Shown piece by piece: positions 23,431 to 34,400 of a stretch of 64,000 nucleotides of DNA. Origin of the DNA: Populus alba (Eukaryota; Streptophyta; Magnoliopsida; Malpighiales; Salicaceae). The notes beneath the pieces were generated by a model. The model saw only the letters and a list, made by a program, of their open reading frames with translations. It searched no databases and was not told where the DNA came from. Each line of letters starts with the position of its first letter. Within the stretch, counting starts at the first letter, position 1. The stretch is taken from the NCBI RefSeq assembly GCF_005239225.2, contig NC_133298.1:5081395-5145394 (forward strand), read 5' to 3'. A program made the translations under genes and the position numbers.

Positions 23431-24555
23431 TTCAATGACTACAATATTTATGGCAAAGAAGAATCTTGGGAGATCTTCAACAAGTTTGAAGGTCATAAGT
23501 GAAGTGGTAATGGTCTCTACCTTTTTACAACACTAAGTAAGAAAACAATCAATTGTATTAAAAACAAGAACAGAAAGGTTGGTAAGAATAGTGGCACATG
23601 GTATTGTGACGGCGGAGAAAAAATGAGTACTAGGGAAGGAGCTATTTAGAAATGAAAAACAGATTCCGTTATAAGAAGCAGCAACCGAACCATGATGGTT
23701 GGATAATGCTGCAGTATGGTTCGGAATTGATTTCTGAAAATATTGCGATCTCTCAACTCAAGATAAAGGAATCGAAGAAAAGGAAGTCGATGGACCTTTC
23801 AGAAATTGTTGGAGTTGATGAAGATGATGATATAATCCAGATTAGCCAGAGATTTAGAAATCTTCCAGTAATCAACTCAGAGCCTACAAGGTCACAAGAT
23901 CAACAACCCCACCAGATTATCCAGAATCAGGAGACGTGGCTTGAGGCAGCAACGGCGCCTCCAGTGCAGAACATGGAGCCTGAGTTATCGGCAATCGTCA
24001 ACCGGGGAGCTCAACTGTCACAAGATCAAGAACTGCAGCAGATTGCTGAAAATGTGGACACGTGGCTTCAGGCGGGTGTTGATTCATGTGAGGATGATGC
24101 GGGCTGCGCCACTGAAGATTCTTTCACCAACATTGATCCTGCAGCGCAAGTGGAGCCTGGCCAAGTAAACTTCACTGAAGAACCAACTGTTACTGAAAAT
24201 CTGGAGACAGAGCTTGAGGCAGTAATTGTTCGAAAAGAGGATGGTGTTGTCGAAGCTGAAGATATTTTTCGTGATTTGAAAGAAACTATTTCAGATAAGC
24301 TGGACGATATTGAGATGGCGGATCACTTAGAAGCTGCTATCTTCAATGGTTATCATATCAGCCAGATCATTCAGGATCTCAACCAGTTTATGCCGAGTCT
24401 CGACGACAATCCAGCTGAAGAATCAGGAGACGGGGCTTGAAGTTTTCCCTACTGAAGATTCGTTCGAGTATGATCACGTTGATTTAGGGAGCTTATGGTC
24501 ACAAAGACTGGACATTTGTCTTGTGTTCTTTGTACTTGTTTTGGTAGGGCTATAA
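23431..24555 (+). pseudogene. 5'-truncated NAC-family gene relic with long open C-terminal frame
   Basis: Broken frames upstream of the open frame read as NAC subdomains C-E: FNDYNIYGKEESWEIFNKF, then a stop (23500-23502), then GLYLFTTLSKK, NRKVGKNSGTWYCDGGEK, a second stop (23647-23649) and a frame change. The open frame starting at 23652 continues KNRFRYKKQQPNHDGWIM, matching the NAC FKKRFRYENKG...HDG.WIMHE pattern. It stays open for 262 codons (to 24440), is acidic, and has degenerate internal repeats (IIQNQETWLEAAT, QQIAENVDTWLQAGV, ETELEAVIV). A similar repeat plus EDSFEYDHVDLGSLW continues in another frame to 24555, suggesting a further frameshift. NAC subdomains A and B are missing upstream. 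An AATAAA follows at about 24641. NAC proteins are nuclear transcription factors; this copy lacks most of the DNA-binding domain. Confidence 0.75.
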
Positions 24556-24728
24556 ACACGAAATTTCTAATGTTTAGCACTGCATTTTAGGCTTAGCTTA
24601 GTACTTCGCAATTTGTAATTACAAACACTTGAATTTATCAATAAAATATAATATTTTCTTTTTATTGTATAGTATGTTTTTCCTTTGTTGCAGCTATGTT
24701 TACGTGAATTATCAGCTTCTCATCTCTC

Positions 24729-24751
24729 AATATATATATATATATATATAA
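24729..24751. repeat. (TA)n microsatellite
   Basis: About eleven TA units between the NAC relic and the PP2C relic. Confidence 0.8.
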
Positions 24752-25009
24752 ACAATAAGATCATTGATTCAACTTGATTCGAGAATTTGAGATTTCAACA
24801 AGAGGAAGCGTTGGGTGGCCGTTTTTCTCAGCTAACAAGTCATCAATTTTCTGCAGAATATCAGAGGGGGGAGAGCAACAGTAACTGATATTTTCTTTCA
24901 TTTTTCTCTATTGTTACTGGGCATTATAGTCCCTTTTATACATTCAAGCCTTCGCGAAAATAAACCATAGGCTAAATTATTATCATACAAACAAATAAAT
25001 TAACTACCA

Positions 25010-25200
25010 GAAGCCTGGAAGAGTGAGTAAACACTTACATTGACAATAATTTTATCTCTGCTGCCTCGTCGGAAGCTTCTGTCGCCAATAACTGGGAGCA
25101 GACACCAGGTTCTTTGACGGTGTCCTTGATTATGCTTATGACATCTGCACTGCTCATTACATCCCAAAGTAAGGCCATCGCATGCCATCACCTGGAAATT
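25010..25200 (-). pseudogene. PP2C protein phosphatase exon relic with two frameshifts
   Basis: On the minus strand, a CAG (25195-25197) precedes sequence encoding VMACDGL; four extra bases follow, and then the frame encoding WDVMSSADVISIIKDTVKEP (continuing GVCSQLLATEAS). A shift back leads to RRGSRDKIIVNVSV. Together these follow the C-terminal part of PP2C phosphatases (ACDGLWDV...VKDTVK...LATEA..RGSRDNITVIVV), so two indels disrupt the frame. In this family the Asp in the CDG motif and the Asp in the RDN motif bind metal; the second motif reads RDK here. Flanking AG and GTAAGT-like sites suggest a copied genomic exon rather than a processed copy. No neighbouring PP2C exons were found. PP2C subgroup not assigned. 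Confidence 0.7.
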
Positions 25201-25251
25201 ATACACATTGCTTTCATTTACTTCCAATGGAACATCAGAAGATGCTTTCAT

Positions 25252-25780
25252 TTGTAATCATTTTGACAATGATAACAATTAACATTTATAAGGGCTATCG
25301 GGTCGGGTCAATTTTTAATGTTATATGATATTATTTTATTAATTGATTTTTATTTATGAAATCTTGTATTTTATAAGAAAATATCTTAAATATCACATTT
25401 TATGTGTCAACTTTTCATTAGCCAAAAAATATATAAAAATCTATTTATTTTTCATGTCATTTATTTTAATTTTATTTTATCCTTTCATGTAAAAATAAAA
25501 TAAAAATGATATATAATGAAATTTGATCAATAGAAAAAATTTTATTTCTATAAATACCATCTCGAGATAATTTCATTTAAATTACAGGTACCTCCTATAA
25601 GTTTGCTTATGTGTTTCATGTGCCAACAAGTTATATAAAGCAAGTTACATTACTTTTACTACTTTTTTGGGAAAAATAATAATTTTATTATATAAATTCA
25701 CAATAAATTTTGAATGTATGTACAGTGATTTCATGTTTTTTTTTTTTACTCAAGTTTCTTTTTGATTTACTAAAAACACA
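25252..25780. other. AT-rich intergenic DNA, no gene seen
   Basis: Mostly A/T with no coding signal on either strand. It separates the PP2C relic from the promoter of the RNA polymerase III subunit gene. Confidence 0.5.
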
Positions 25781-25785
25781 AAAAT

Positions 25786-25838
25786 AGCCCATGGGCCTAA
25801 TTCAAGCTAAAATCTTCAGATGGCTGATTTGGGGCCCA
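25786..25838 (+). promoter_or_regulatory. Cluster of Site II (TGGGCY) motifs upstream of NRPC2
   Basis: Three TGGGCC/TGGGCT cores lie within 53 bp: AGCCCA (25786-25791, reverse), TGGGCC (25792-25797) and GGCCCA (25833-25838, reverse). They are about 210-265 bp upstream of the ATG at 26051. Site II elements of this sequence are known in promoters of plant ribosomal-protein and proliferation genes, where TCP factors bind. A matching role for a Pol III subunit gene is a reasonable inference, not shown. Confidence 0.55.
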
Positions 25839-26050
25839 ATAATTAGACCCGACCCCGAACCCTCTTGGAAAGAAAGTAAACCCAAACTGATTCTCAACCC
25901 AGACGCAATCCGCTGGTGTCCAAAATTCAGGGTTTAAGACGAATTAAAGCATAAACCCCTCTTTCACCACCGGGAGAGTCTATCAGAGATCATCATCATC
26001 ATCAAGCCATTCTGCTCAGACCAAAACCTCTCTCATAAAAAAACCCACTA

Positions 26051-28480
26051 ATGGTTGTCGTGCAAGCCGATTCTCTGTCTGAGTAAGTCCTTCTCTCTGT
26101 TTCGTTATGGCGCTTTTGTTTTGTTTTGTTTTGTTTTTTTTTTAAAAACTGATTTTGGTTACTGATTTTTTCTTAAAAAATTTGCCCTTTTTTTTTTTTT
26201 TTAATTCTGTTTAAAAGGGAGAACGTTGTTGACCATTTAATTGACAAGCAAAAGCATGCCGCTGCACCAGTAAAATCCGCCGTCAACAAATTCCAGCTTC
26301 TCCCTGAATTTTTAAAGGTAACCCAACTTCTGTTATTTAAATATGAACGTACTTTGTTTTTTCTTATATATTTTTTATGTGAATTTACAGTGTGTTACTG
26401 CTAGAGGGTTTTTTTCTTAAAGAAAATTTTAATGGTTTTTGATAGGTGAGAGGGTTAGTGAAGCAGCACTTAGATTCGTTTAATTATTTTATAAATATTG
26501 GAATCAAGAAGATTGTGCGTGCCAATGATCGGATTGTGTCCACAGTTGATCCTAGTCTTTATCTGAGGTAATCATTCATTTATCCATTCTATGTTTTGGT
26601 TGCTTTCTCTGGGTGCACGGGTGCACAAGCTGGTAAAGTCGGTTTATTTTGAGAAATGAAGCAGCGTTTAGAAATAGGAAAAAAAAAAGATCATCTGGGT
26701 TTTTTTTTTTTTTAATATTTTGTGAGATTGGATTCTATTAATTGTGGTACCTTGTTTTAATTTTTTTTTTTTGGTCTTAAATCTTGTAGGTTTACAGATG
26801 TTAAGATTGGAAAGCCTTCTATGGTGGTCGATGCTATTAGTGAACAAATTACTCCTCATATGTGTCGCTTATCTGACACGACGTATGTAGCCATTCCTGT
26901 TCTTTTCAGTTTCTTAATTGATTTTTTTTCTCCTGGTTTTTTTCTTATGTTCCATTTTTTTAGGTAAAAGAAAAACTATGTAAAAGTGAATAAAGCTAGA
27001 CAAATCTGCATGAAAGAACTTAAAGTATGAAGATTAAAACAGAAGGCCTTCCAATGCATTTGTGTATTGATTTAGAAAATCCTAGAAATGTCACTGTCAA
27101 AGAACCATCTCAACCCAATAACTTAAACTATTAGATGAGGTCCCAAGATATGATTTATATTATTATCTAACAGTCATGAAGTGGTACAAGTAAAGATGGC
27201 TACAAAAAAAAATCAAGCTTGCAATGGCCATTTGCAAGAGTAGAACTAGGGTTTTTAGGTATCAGGGTGCCAAAAACTAATATACTATGATACATTTGCA
27301 AATAAAATAAACAAATAATGGTTATAAAATAGTACCTTTTTTTTTTTTTTCCTTTGGAAGGAGGAGGGTTCCCAAATTGCATATTTTTTAGAAATAAGCA
27401 TTAAATTCAATGGCATTAACTTTGCCAAATTTTTGAGGGTGCCATGGCCTGCCCCTGGTAACACTGAACCTGTGTAAACTATGTACTTATCCTTCCCTTT
27501 CTGATGCAAAATCAAAATGGGGAGTGACATTATTTCAAGGAGTGTGCAAATGGTTACTTGTCCAAAGCTTCACTCTCTCTAGCTTTAGCCCAAGCCCCTA
27601 TCTGCCAATTCTATTGACTAAATATGCTTACTAGCTGTTACGCTCCCTCATGATCCTAACCTGCACTTGATGATGCCCTTCTCAATTCGAGAACTGAAGA
27701 GACTTCCATTAATCCATTTGAGTCCACATCAATGATATTTGAATATGATTTCATCATTCGCCACATCAAACATTCATCAATTTTATGTGTTCTCTTTTGT
27801 ATTTTTATAGAGTGGTATAATGATGATGTTCTAGCTCTGGTGTGATGAATGGGGATATATTTTGTTGTCAGAAGCAGGAAACACAGGAAACTCTGGTTTC
27901 GGCATGTTGGTGTTGCAAGAAGGAAAACAAACCCAAATTTGTTTCTTCTGTTTTCCTTGATTAAAATTTGTTGATAATTAGCGCATTAAACTGTTTGGCT
28001 ATCCCTGATGAAACTTTAAACTTGCAATTTGCAACCATTATGCACTTGAATTATTTGTCTTCTAAGTTGTACGAGTTTTTGAATTTGTGAGTTTCAGGTA
28101 TGCTGCACCGATATTGGTTAATATAGAGTATATTTCAGGAAGCCATGGCCGGAAGGAGAAGATGATAAAGGTAGCAAATTGTACTTTAATATCTAATGAT
28201 TGAAGACGTGTGATTCGGATTTTAAACAAAGTAGTTCTTGCAGAATGATGTTGTCATTGGAAGAATGCCCATAATGTTACGAAGTTGTTGCTGTGTGTTG
28301 TATGGAAAAAATGAAGCTGAACTTGCGAGACTTGGTATGTATGGATAAACTCAAACATTGCTTTTGCTGCCACTTATTTCCTCTTGCTTTTTCCTTTCAT
28401 ATTCTTTCATTTTTCCTTTGAATTTAGGTGAGTGCCCCCTTGACCCTGGAGGATATTTTGTTGTCAAAGGAACTGAGAAG
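26051..28480 (+). other. NRPC2 exons 1-7
   Basis: Exons: 26051-26082, 26218-26317, 26446-26567, 26790-26882, 28098-28170, 28244-28334, 28428-28480. All donors are GT and all acceptors AG, with phases 2, 0, 2, 2, 0, 1, 0 after each exon. Intron 4 (26883-28097) is 1.2 kb and holds no recognised element. Coding runs from [11 protein letters not shown] to VVKGTEK. Confidence 0.92.
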
Positions 28481-31400
28481 GTGATATTCTGCTTGTTGTT
28501 TACTAATGCCTTTTGACATCAGGAAGAAATAATCTATTTAATTTGTCAAAATAAAGTTTATGATTGTGTGACATACTTTGCATTGATTTGAACTATGTGC
28601 CTTAATGATGCTAGGTCTTATATTTACATATTGCATAAAGTTAGGGGTTAACATCAGCCTTAGTAATGATGCTAGGTCTTATATTTACATATTGCATAAA
28701 GTTAGGGGTAACATGAGCCTTAGTGTCATAAAGACTGAATTTTTATAAATGTTATGATGCCTGATCTTGAAGTAGCTATATCTATAGGTAGTTTTTTCTA
28801 AAGGGAAATTTATTTAGCTGGCATTTCCATATCATTATCAATTATGGATAACTTCTAAATCATTGATGGTGGATTTACTTCGATATTATTTTTTTCATTT
28901 CTATTATACATTTTTTTTTCTATAGGAAACAAGGTCGCATTCATCATATTTTAGCAAAAGAACATAGAAAAAAAAAATAAGTGAAGCAAATTTGGTCGTC
29001 ATTTTCCAAAGTGAGAAATATATGAAGTTACTTTTTTTTTAGATAGATAAGCTTTCTGCTAAAAGAAAAAAATAGAAAGTCCCAAAATCAAACTCTCAGG
29101 ATTCCAGAAAGTTCATTGGGGACCTACCTATTAAATAGATAATGTAACCATTTCTGGACCAACCTTTTGAATCTTTTCAAGTTTTAAGTACCGGAAGACA
29201 TCATCACATATAGGGATTTGGTAGGAAATGATGATAGAGACATGAAAAAGTGAAAAAAAGAAATGGAAAAAGTGGACGTTGCTCGGTATTTGATAGCTAG
29301 TGGTTAGATTGGAATTTTTTAAAACAACGGGGTTAATGTTGGAAAACTAAAAAAATATAAAATTCGAACTGGAAGATTGCTGATTTTAGAGGGACTAAAT
29401 CGTAATTCACCCATAAAACAAATTTTATTTTAATTAAAAATGTTTTCTTCACTCCTAGATTTTAATTAAAAGTGAACTTGGTTGTTTTCTTTTATATAAT
29501 GATTATATTCTGTCAAAGAATAAAAGGAAAACAATCACGTTTATGTATGTTTAGCTATTTATTACTCCCAAGTGAAGTGCTACTGTATGTTCTAAAAGTT
29601 TAGGGGAGAGAAGTGGACAATTAGACCACAAATGCTGTGGGTTGAACTCACAGAGAACATTTAGCTTTTCAATACAATTTGAGAAAGTTTGTCTCATAGT
29701 AGAATTGAATGGAGGAGCACGATAGTTTGGGAGCGAGATTTAGTTGAATTGAGTCATAGTGTAGTAATCATTTGAATGACTCTTGAATCAATTGCATTAG
29801 TCGTTTTTGGTGAATCAAGTGCACTACAAATATTCTAAAAGTTTATCTTTGTGGAGGTCTGGTGATGAACACCAATGCTATTTTATCAGTGTCAGGAAAT
29901 TATATGACTCACGAATTGCAAAATAAGCTGTTCAAATGAGTTCAAAATTTCCTTTTTCTTCAGCTTTTCATTACATATCAACGATTGAGATTCTCGAATT
30001 TAATTTATTTTATGTGAGGCTGTCTTGTTTATACTATTTTGTTTTCAAGAGCTCATGTGAACTTCCTTCCTTTGTCTTTTTTTTTTTTTTTGATAGCTCT
30101 GATACAATTAATCTCTTTTAGGTGATTTTAATACAAGAGCAACTTTCAAAGAACAGAATCATTATTGATAATGACAAGAAAGGGAAGTGAGTTCTTATAT
30201 CTTTGTTCTTATCTTTACCTCTCTTTCTTTCTCTCATCCCCTTGCATTCTTCTTCTCTAGCACTTAGGGAGCTAAACAGAGATTACATTAGAAGTATTGC
30301 ATTCTTCTTCTCTAACACTTAGGGAGCTAACCAAAGATCACATTAGAAGTGATACTGAACTGCAGTATATGGTTTTCAATTTATTAGATTCAACTATGTC
30401 TTTGTTGAAGAATGGGATGGCATTTCCTCTTCCTTTTGAATGGTTATTTTGACCCTCCCTTTCTTTCTCTTCTCCCTTTCACGTTTCTCTCTAAATTAGA
30501 TAGAGGCAACTGGAGATTACTTTAAGTGATGCCTAAATGTAATGGATGATTTTCAATTTCTATAGATTCAACAGTCTTTGTTGTAGAATGGGATGATACT
30601 CATTTATCTAATATGACACAAACACATTTATGGAGGTTCTCTGTAAAGACACCAAGAAGTCTTGATACCATGGTAAAATAGGATAGAGAAGTCCAACAAT
30701 GAAAATATAATCATCTTAACAGTAATATGTGCTTGTTAATGAAAAACATTACGAAATGAGACATTCGTAAATGTTGTGAAATTCCTTAACTTATATAGTT
30801 AGAATCAACTTGTAAAGCTTTTATTCTTTTATGTGTACCGTATGAATCTTTTTCTCTTCAACCTTTTATCTTTGAGCATAGATTAGGTGAAATGTCTTTT
30901 TTTTTTTTTTTTTTTTTTTTAATATTAAGAATACTTAATCAAGAGAATAAAAAGACACAACTTGGATACTAAAGATACTTATGGGATGATTTATTCCTAT
31001 AATTACCAAAATCAACAAAATCTTTAGTTGTCCAATGATGAAACTCCCTAAAAAGTATAGTGGGTAGAGGATTTTAGAGAAATCTAAAAGATTGGTTTGC
31101 CTTCTGAAAATTTTTTAGGAGAATTTTGGCTGATAAAAAAGTCATAGCATTCCACTCCATAAAAACACAGCAAATCACCACAAGCATAGGAAATCTTTAA
31201 ACAATTTTGCTATCTCTCTGCCTCTCAAACCCATTTAATGAGTTGGATGAACCTCACAAATGTCATGGGCTAATACATTGATCACAAAACTGTCAAAAAG
31301 ACAAATCCTACATTTCAAGTAGTAAAACGTTGCAAGGAGCCAAAAGAAAAAGTATTTGGCGCTCTCAAATTTTAGACACATCATGCACACGTTAAGAGAC

Positions 31401-34400
31401 ATTGTTGATCTTCTCATATATGATATATCATTTGTATTTATCTTCTTGGGATTATTGACCAAGAAAAATCTTCGGTTTAGATGGTGATTGATAGATACCG
31501 TTCCTTTCAAATGTGCTAAAATTAGATAAATTAGAAAAACCAATTGAGTTGGCATGATGCATTTAAAGACATGCAAAATTATTTGTAGCTGCGAAGTATT
31601 GGTAAAATGCAAAAGTTTACCGCCATTTTGGTCATTTGCATTTTATATGTTTTTTTTTTTCAAGGCCTTAAAAGAAGTGGACAACAAGAGTAAGGATTTA
31701 TCATAACTAAAGAAATTTTGTTTCTCATGTTAAGTTTCTACATGAAGAACTCGGGAACTGTTATTCCCTTCTAAACTATAGAAACTCGTACTACCTTGAC
31801 CGGGTCATCATAAGGAAATCTACGAAGTCATTCTGGGATAACTTGTAGTGTGATAAAGACTAGAAAGATGGTACACAAACATAGACCACTATAGAAGAAT
31901 ATCCTCTCTCCCTAATTCTTTTACAAGTAACTATAGAATCTTTATGCATATTAGTGTTGTCAAGGAGAAAGGCGCTAAAAGGCGCCAAACCTGTAAAATG
32001 CCGAAGGCGCATGCCTGAATGAACCAAGGCAATATGCTATAAATTAAAAAAAAAAATAATATTGTATTATATAAATCTAAAATATACATCTTCCTAGTTA
32101 AGATTAGATCATTAGAAATCAAAAGAAAATATAAAATACCATAAAATAGTCATATAAAGTATATTTTTCACCTTTAAAACAAAATAAGATAATTTAAAGT
32201 AGTAAGTAGCCAAATAGATTAAAAAGCAAAATTAAATACCAATTAAAAAAAAAAACAAATAGGTCAAAACATAAATCAGTTAAAAAAAGAAAGAAAAATC
32301 CATTATAAAACGAAGAACTTCAAGCAAACGCTAGCCTTAACACCTTGCCCCACTCGCAAGGTGCTTCATTGAAATCCAACGTATGAGGCTAATAAAGGTG
32401 TCGGGGCCTCACCTCGCCTGGAGCGCCTTGGCGAGTGCCTCAGTGTCTCTTGACAACACTGGTGCATATATTGCTATTTCAATCTTGTTATCTCTGATTT
32501 ACAAACAATGTCCACCAACCTCAACTAATAAAGAATCCAAACAATTAGGAAACCCATATAGTTTATCTATCTTGGTCCAATGTTTCTAAAATCAGAAGAA
32601 TCTTGATTACGAGCATTGGATTCTAATTTGTCATATGGCACACTTCGATGGTTTTGTGTCAAATAATATCTCACTATAAAAGTGTGAACATTATTCACAA
32701 TACATTTACAGCTGACTATTTGAAATTCTAAAGCAATTCAAAAGGTCTATCCTTAACTATAGAGTTATTCAGAAACACATTAAAAATATAGTTATATTTG
32801 GAGGAAAGCAAAATATAATCTTGATACATATTTTTGATTTTGGAGTAGGAGTCTTCTATAATGTTGAGATTGGTCTTCAACGACACCTTAGAATTCCTTC
32901 TAGCATGCATTCAATAATTTTTATGAATTCCACAATTTTCCAACAATTCATGCTGGATAGAGCTAATGTTCTGTCATGGGACTTTCCAATCAAGTCCGTT
33001 GCTGTTGCTAATGCCCTACTAAATCTATGCCATTCTAGCATTCCCATTTTATTTTTTTGTAACCTGGATGAGCTTATCCTGTGAGGGCATCTTTGGTGAT
33101 ATCGCCAACTGTTTTGATGATGAATCCTTGTTTAATTGATATCTGTTGCTTTTGATGTTTTCAGTTCTTAGTGTTGGCTTAAAGTTTCTTATGGTCCCCC
33201 CCACCCCCTGTTTTCAGCATAAATGCATCTGTTACAAGTAGCACCGAGGCGACAAAAAGCAAAACAGTCATTCTGATGGAAAAGGAGAAGATGTATTTAT
33301 GTCTCAACCAGTTTGCAAAAAAGGTCTTTATCAGAATGATTTCTGTTCAGATCCAGCCTTTCATTTTTTGTTTTCAAGTTGTTTTATGTTTGGGTCGTAA
33401 TGTTTTTCAAAATGTTTCTTAGATTCCTATAATGGTGGTAATGAAGGCTATGGGGATGGAGAGTGACCAAGAGGTGGTACAGATGGTTGGAAGAGATCCT
33501 CGATATAGCATGTTGCTTTTGCCCTCTATTGAGGTAATCTACATCATGTAATTCTTTGTAGAAAATGTCAACTAACTTTCAAGATAATTTTAATTTTGGA
33601 TTTGTTCATAATGAATTGGCCTTTTGCCATTGAACATTCATCATATCCCAGGTATCTAGGATTGCTGTTTCATAATCTAAATTTGAACTTCTATTGAATA
33701 TATTTGAAGTTTGTTTGCTAAGTTGGTAATGGCCTTTAAAATACAGGAATTGGAAAATTTGCATTGCATTTTGCAATTCTATCCTTGTGTCAATTGGAAA
33801 TTTTTATTGAGATTAACATTGACACAACATTTTTGGTTTTTTTCGAGATGGTTTAAGATTTTAAATTAGTTTCTCATAGATGTTTTATGTGATCAGATTT
33901 TTTATTTTTCCCCTGATTTTTTAGAGATTTTCATGACTTTGTACTAGTATGCAGCAGGTTTTCAAGCTATATAATTTTTGTGGCATTAACTTAGTTTCTG
34001 CTTTCACACTTAAAGCTTGAAGTTAAATATGATTCAGTTATAATTGCAATAAGATTGCTAGCACTTTCTTGTTTTCCAAATCATGTCAACCACCGGATAC
34101 CACTGTTGAGCCATGCTATGTCAGATGCTAATGTAAAAACTCTAATGTCACCTTGGAAATCAGCATTTCCACATGTATCAGAGCCTCATTTTTCTTGTTG
34201 TCCTTGCTGTTTGACTTGATTATGCTTGATAAGGAAATGCAGAGCCCTTGCAAACACATTATGGGTGAATTTAACATGAATTGCAATATCCTGGGATTGA
34301 GCATCTCTTATTTTGCTGTCCTCTCTCTTTCATCAGTTGTTTGCTTCTGTAAATGGGTGCTCAGTATCTGATTTGTGTTTGACTTTTCTTAATGATCTGA

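Noticed and set aside
31235..31612. 125-codon minus frame in NRPC2 intron 8
   Set aside because: Lies on the opposite strand of a well-defined intron, shows no family motif and no splice structure.
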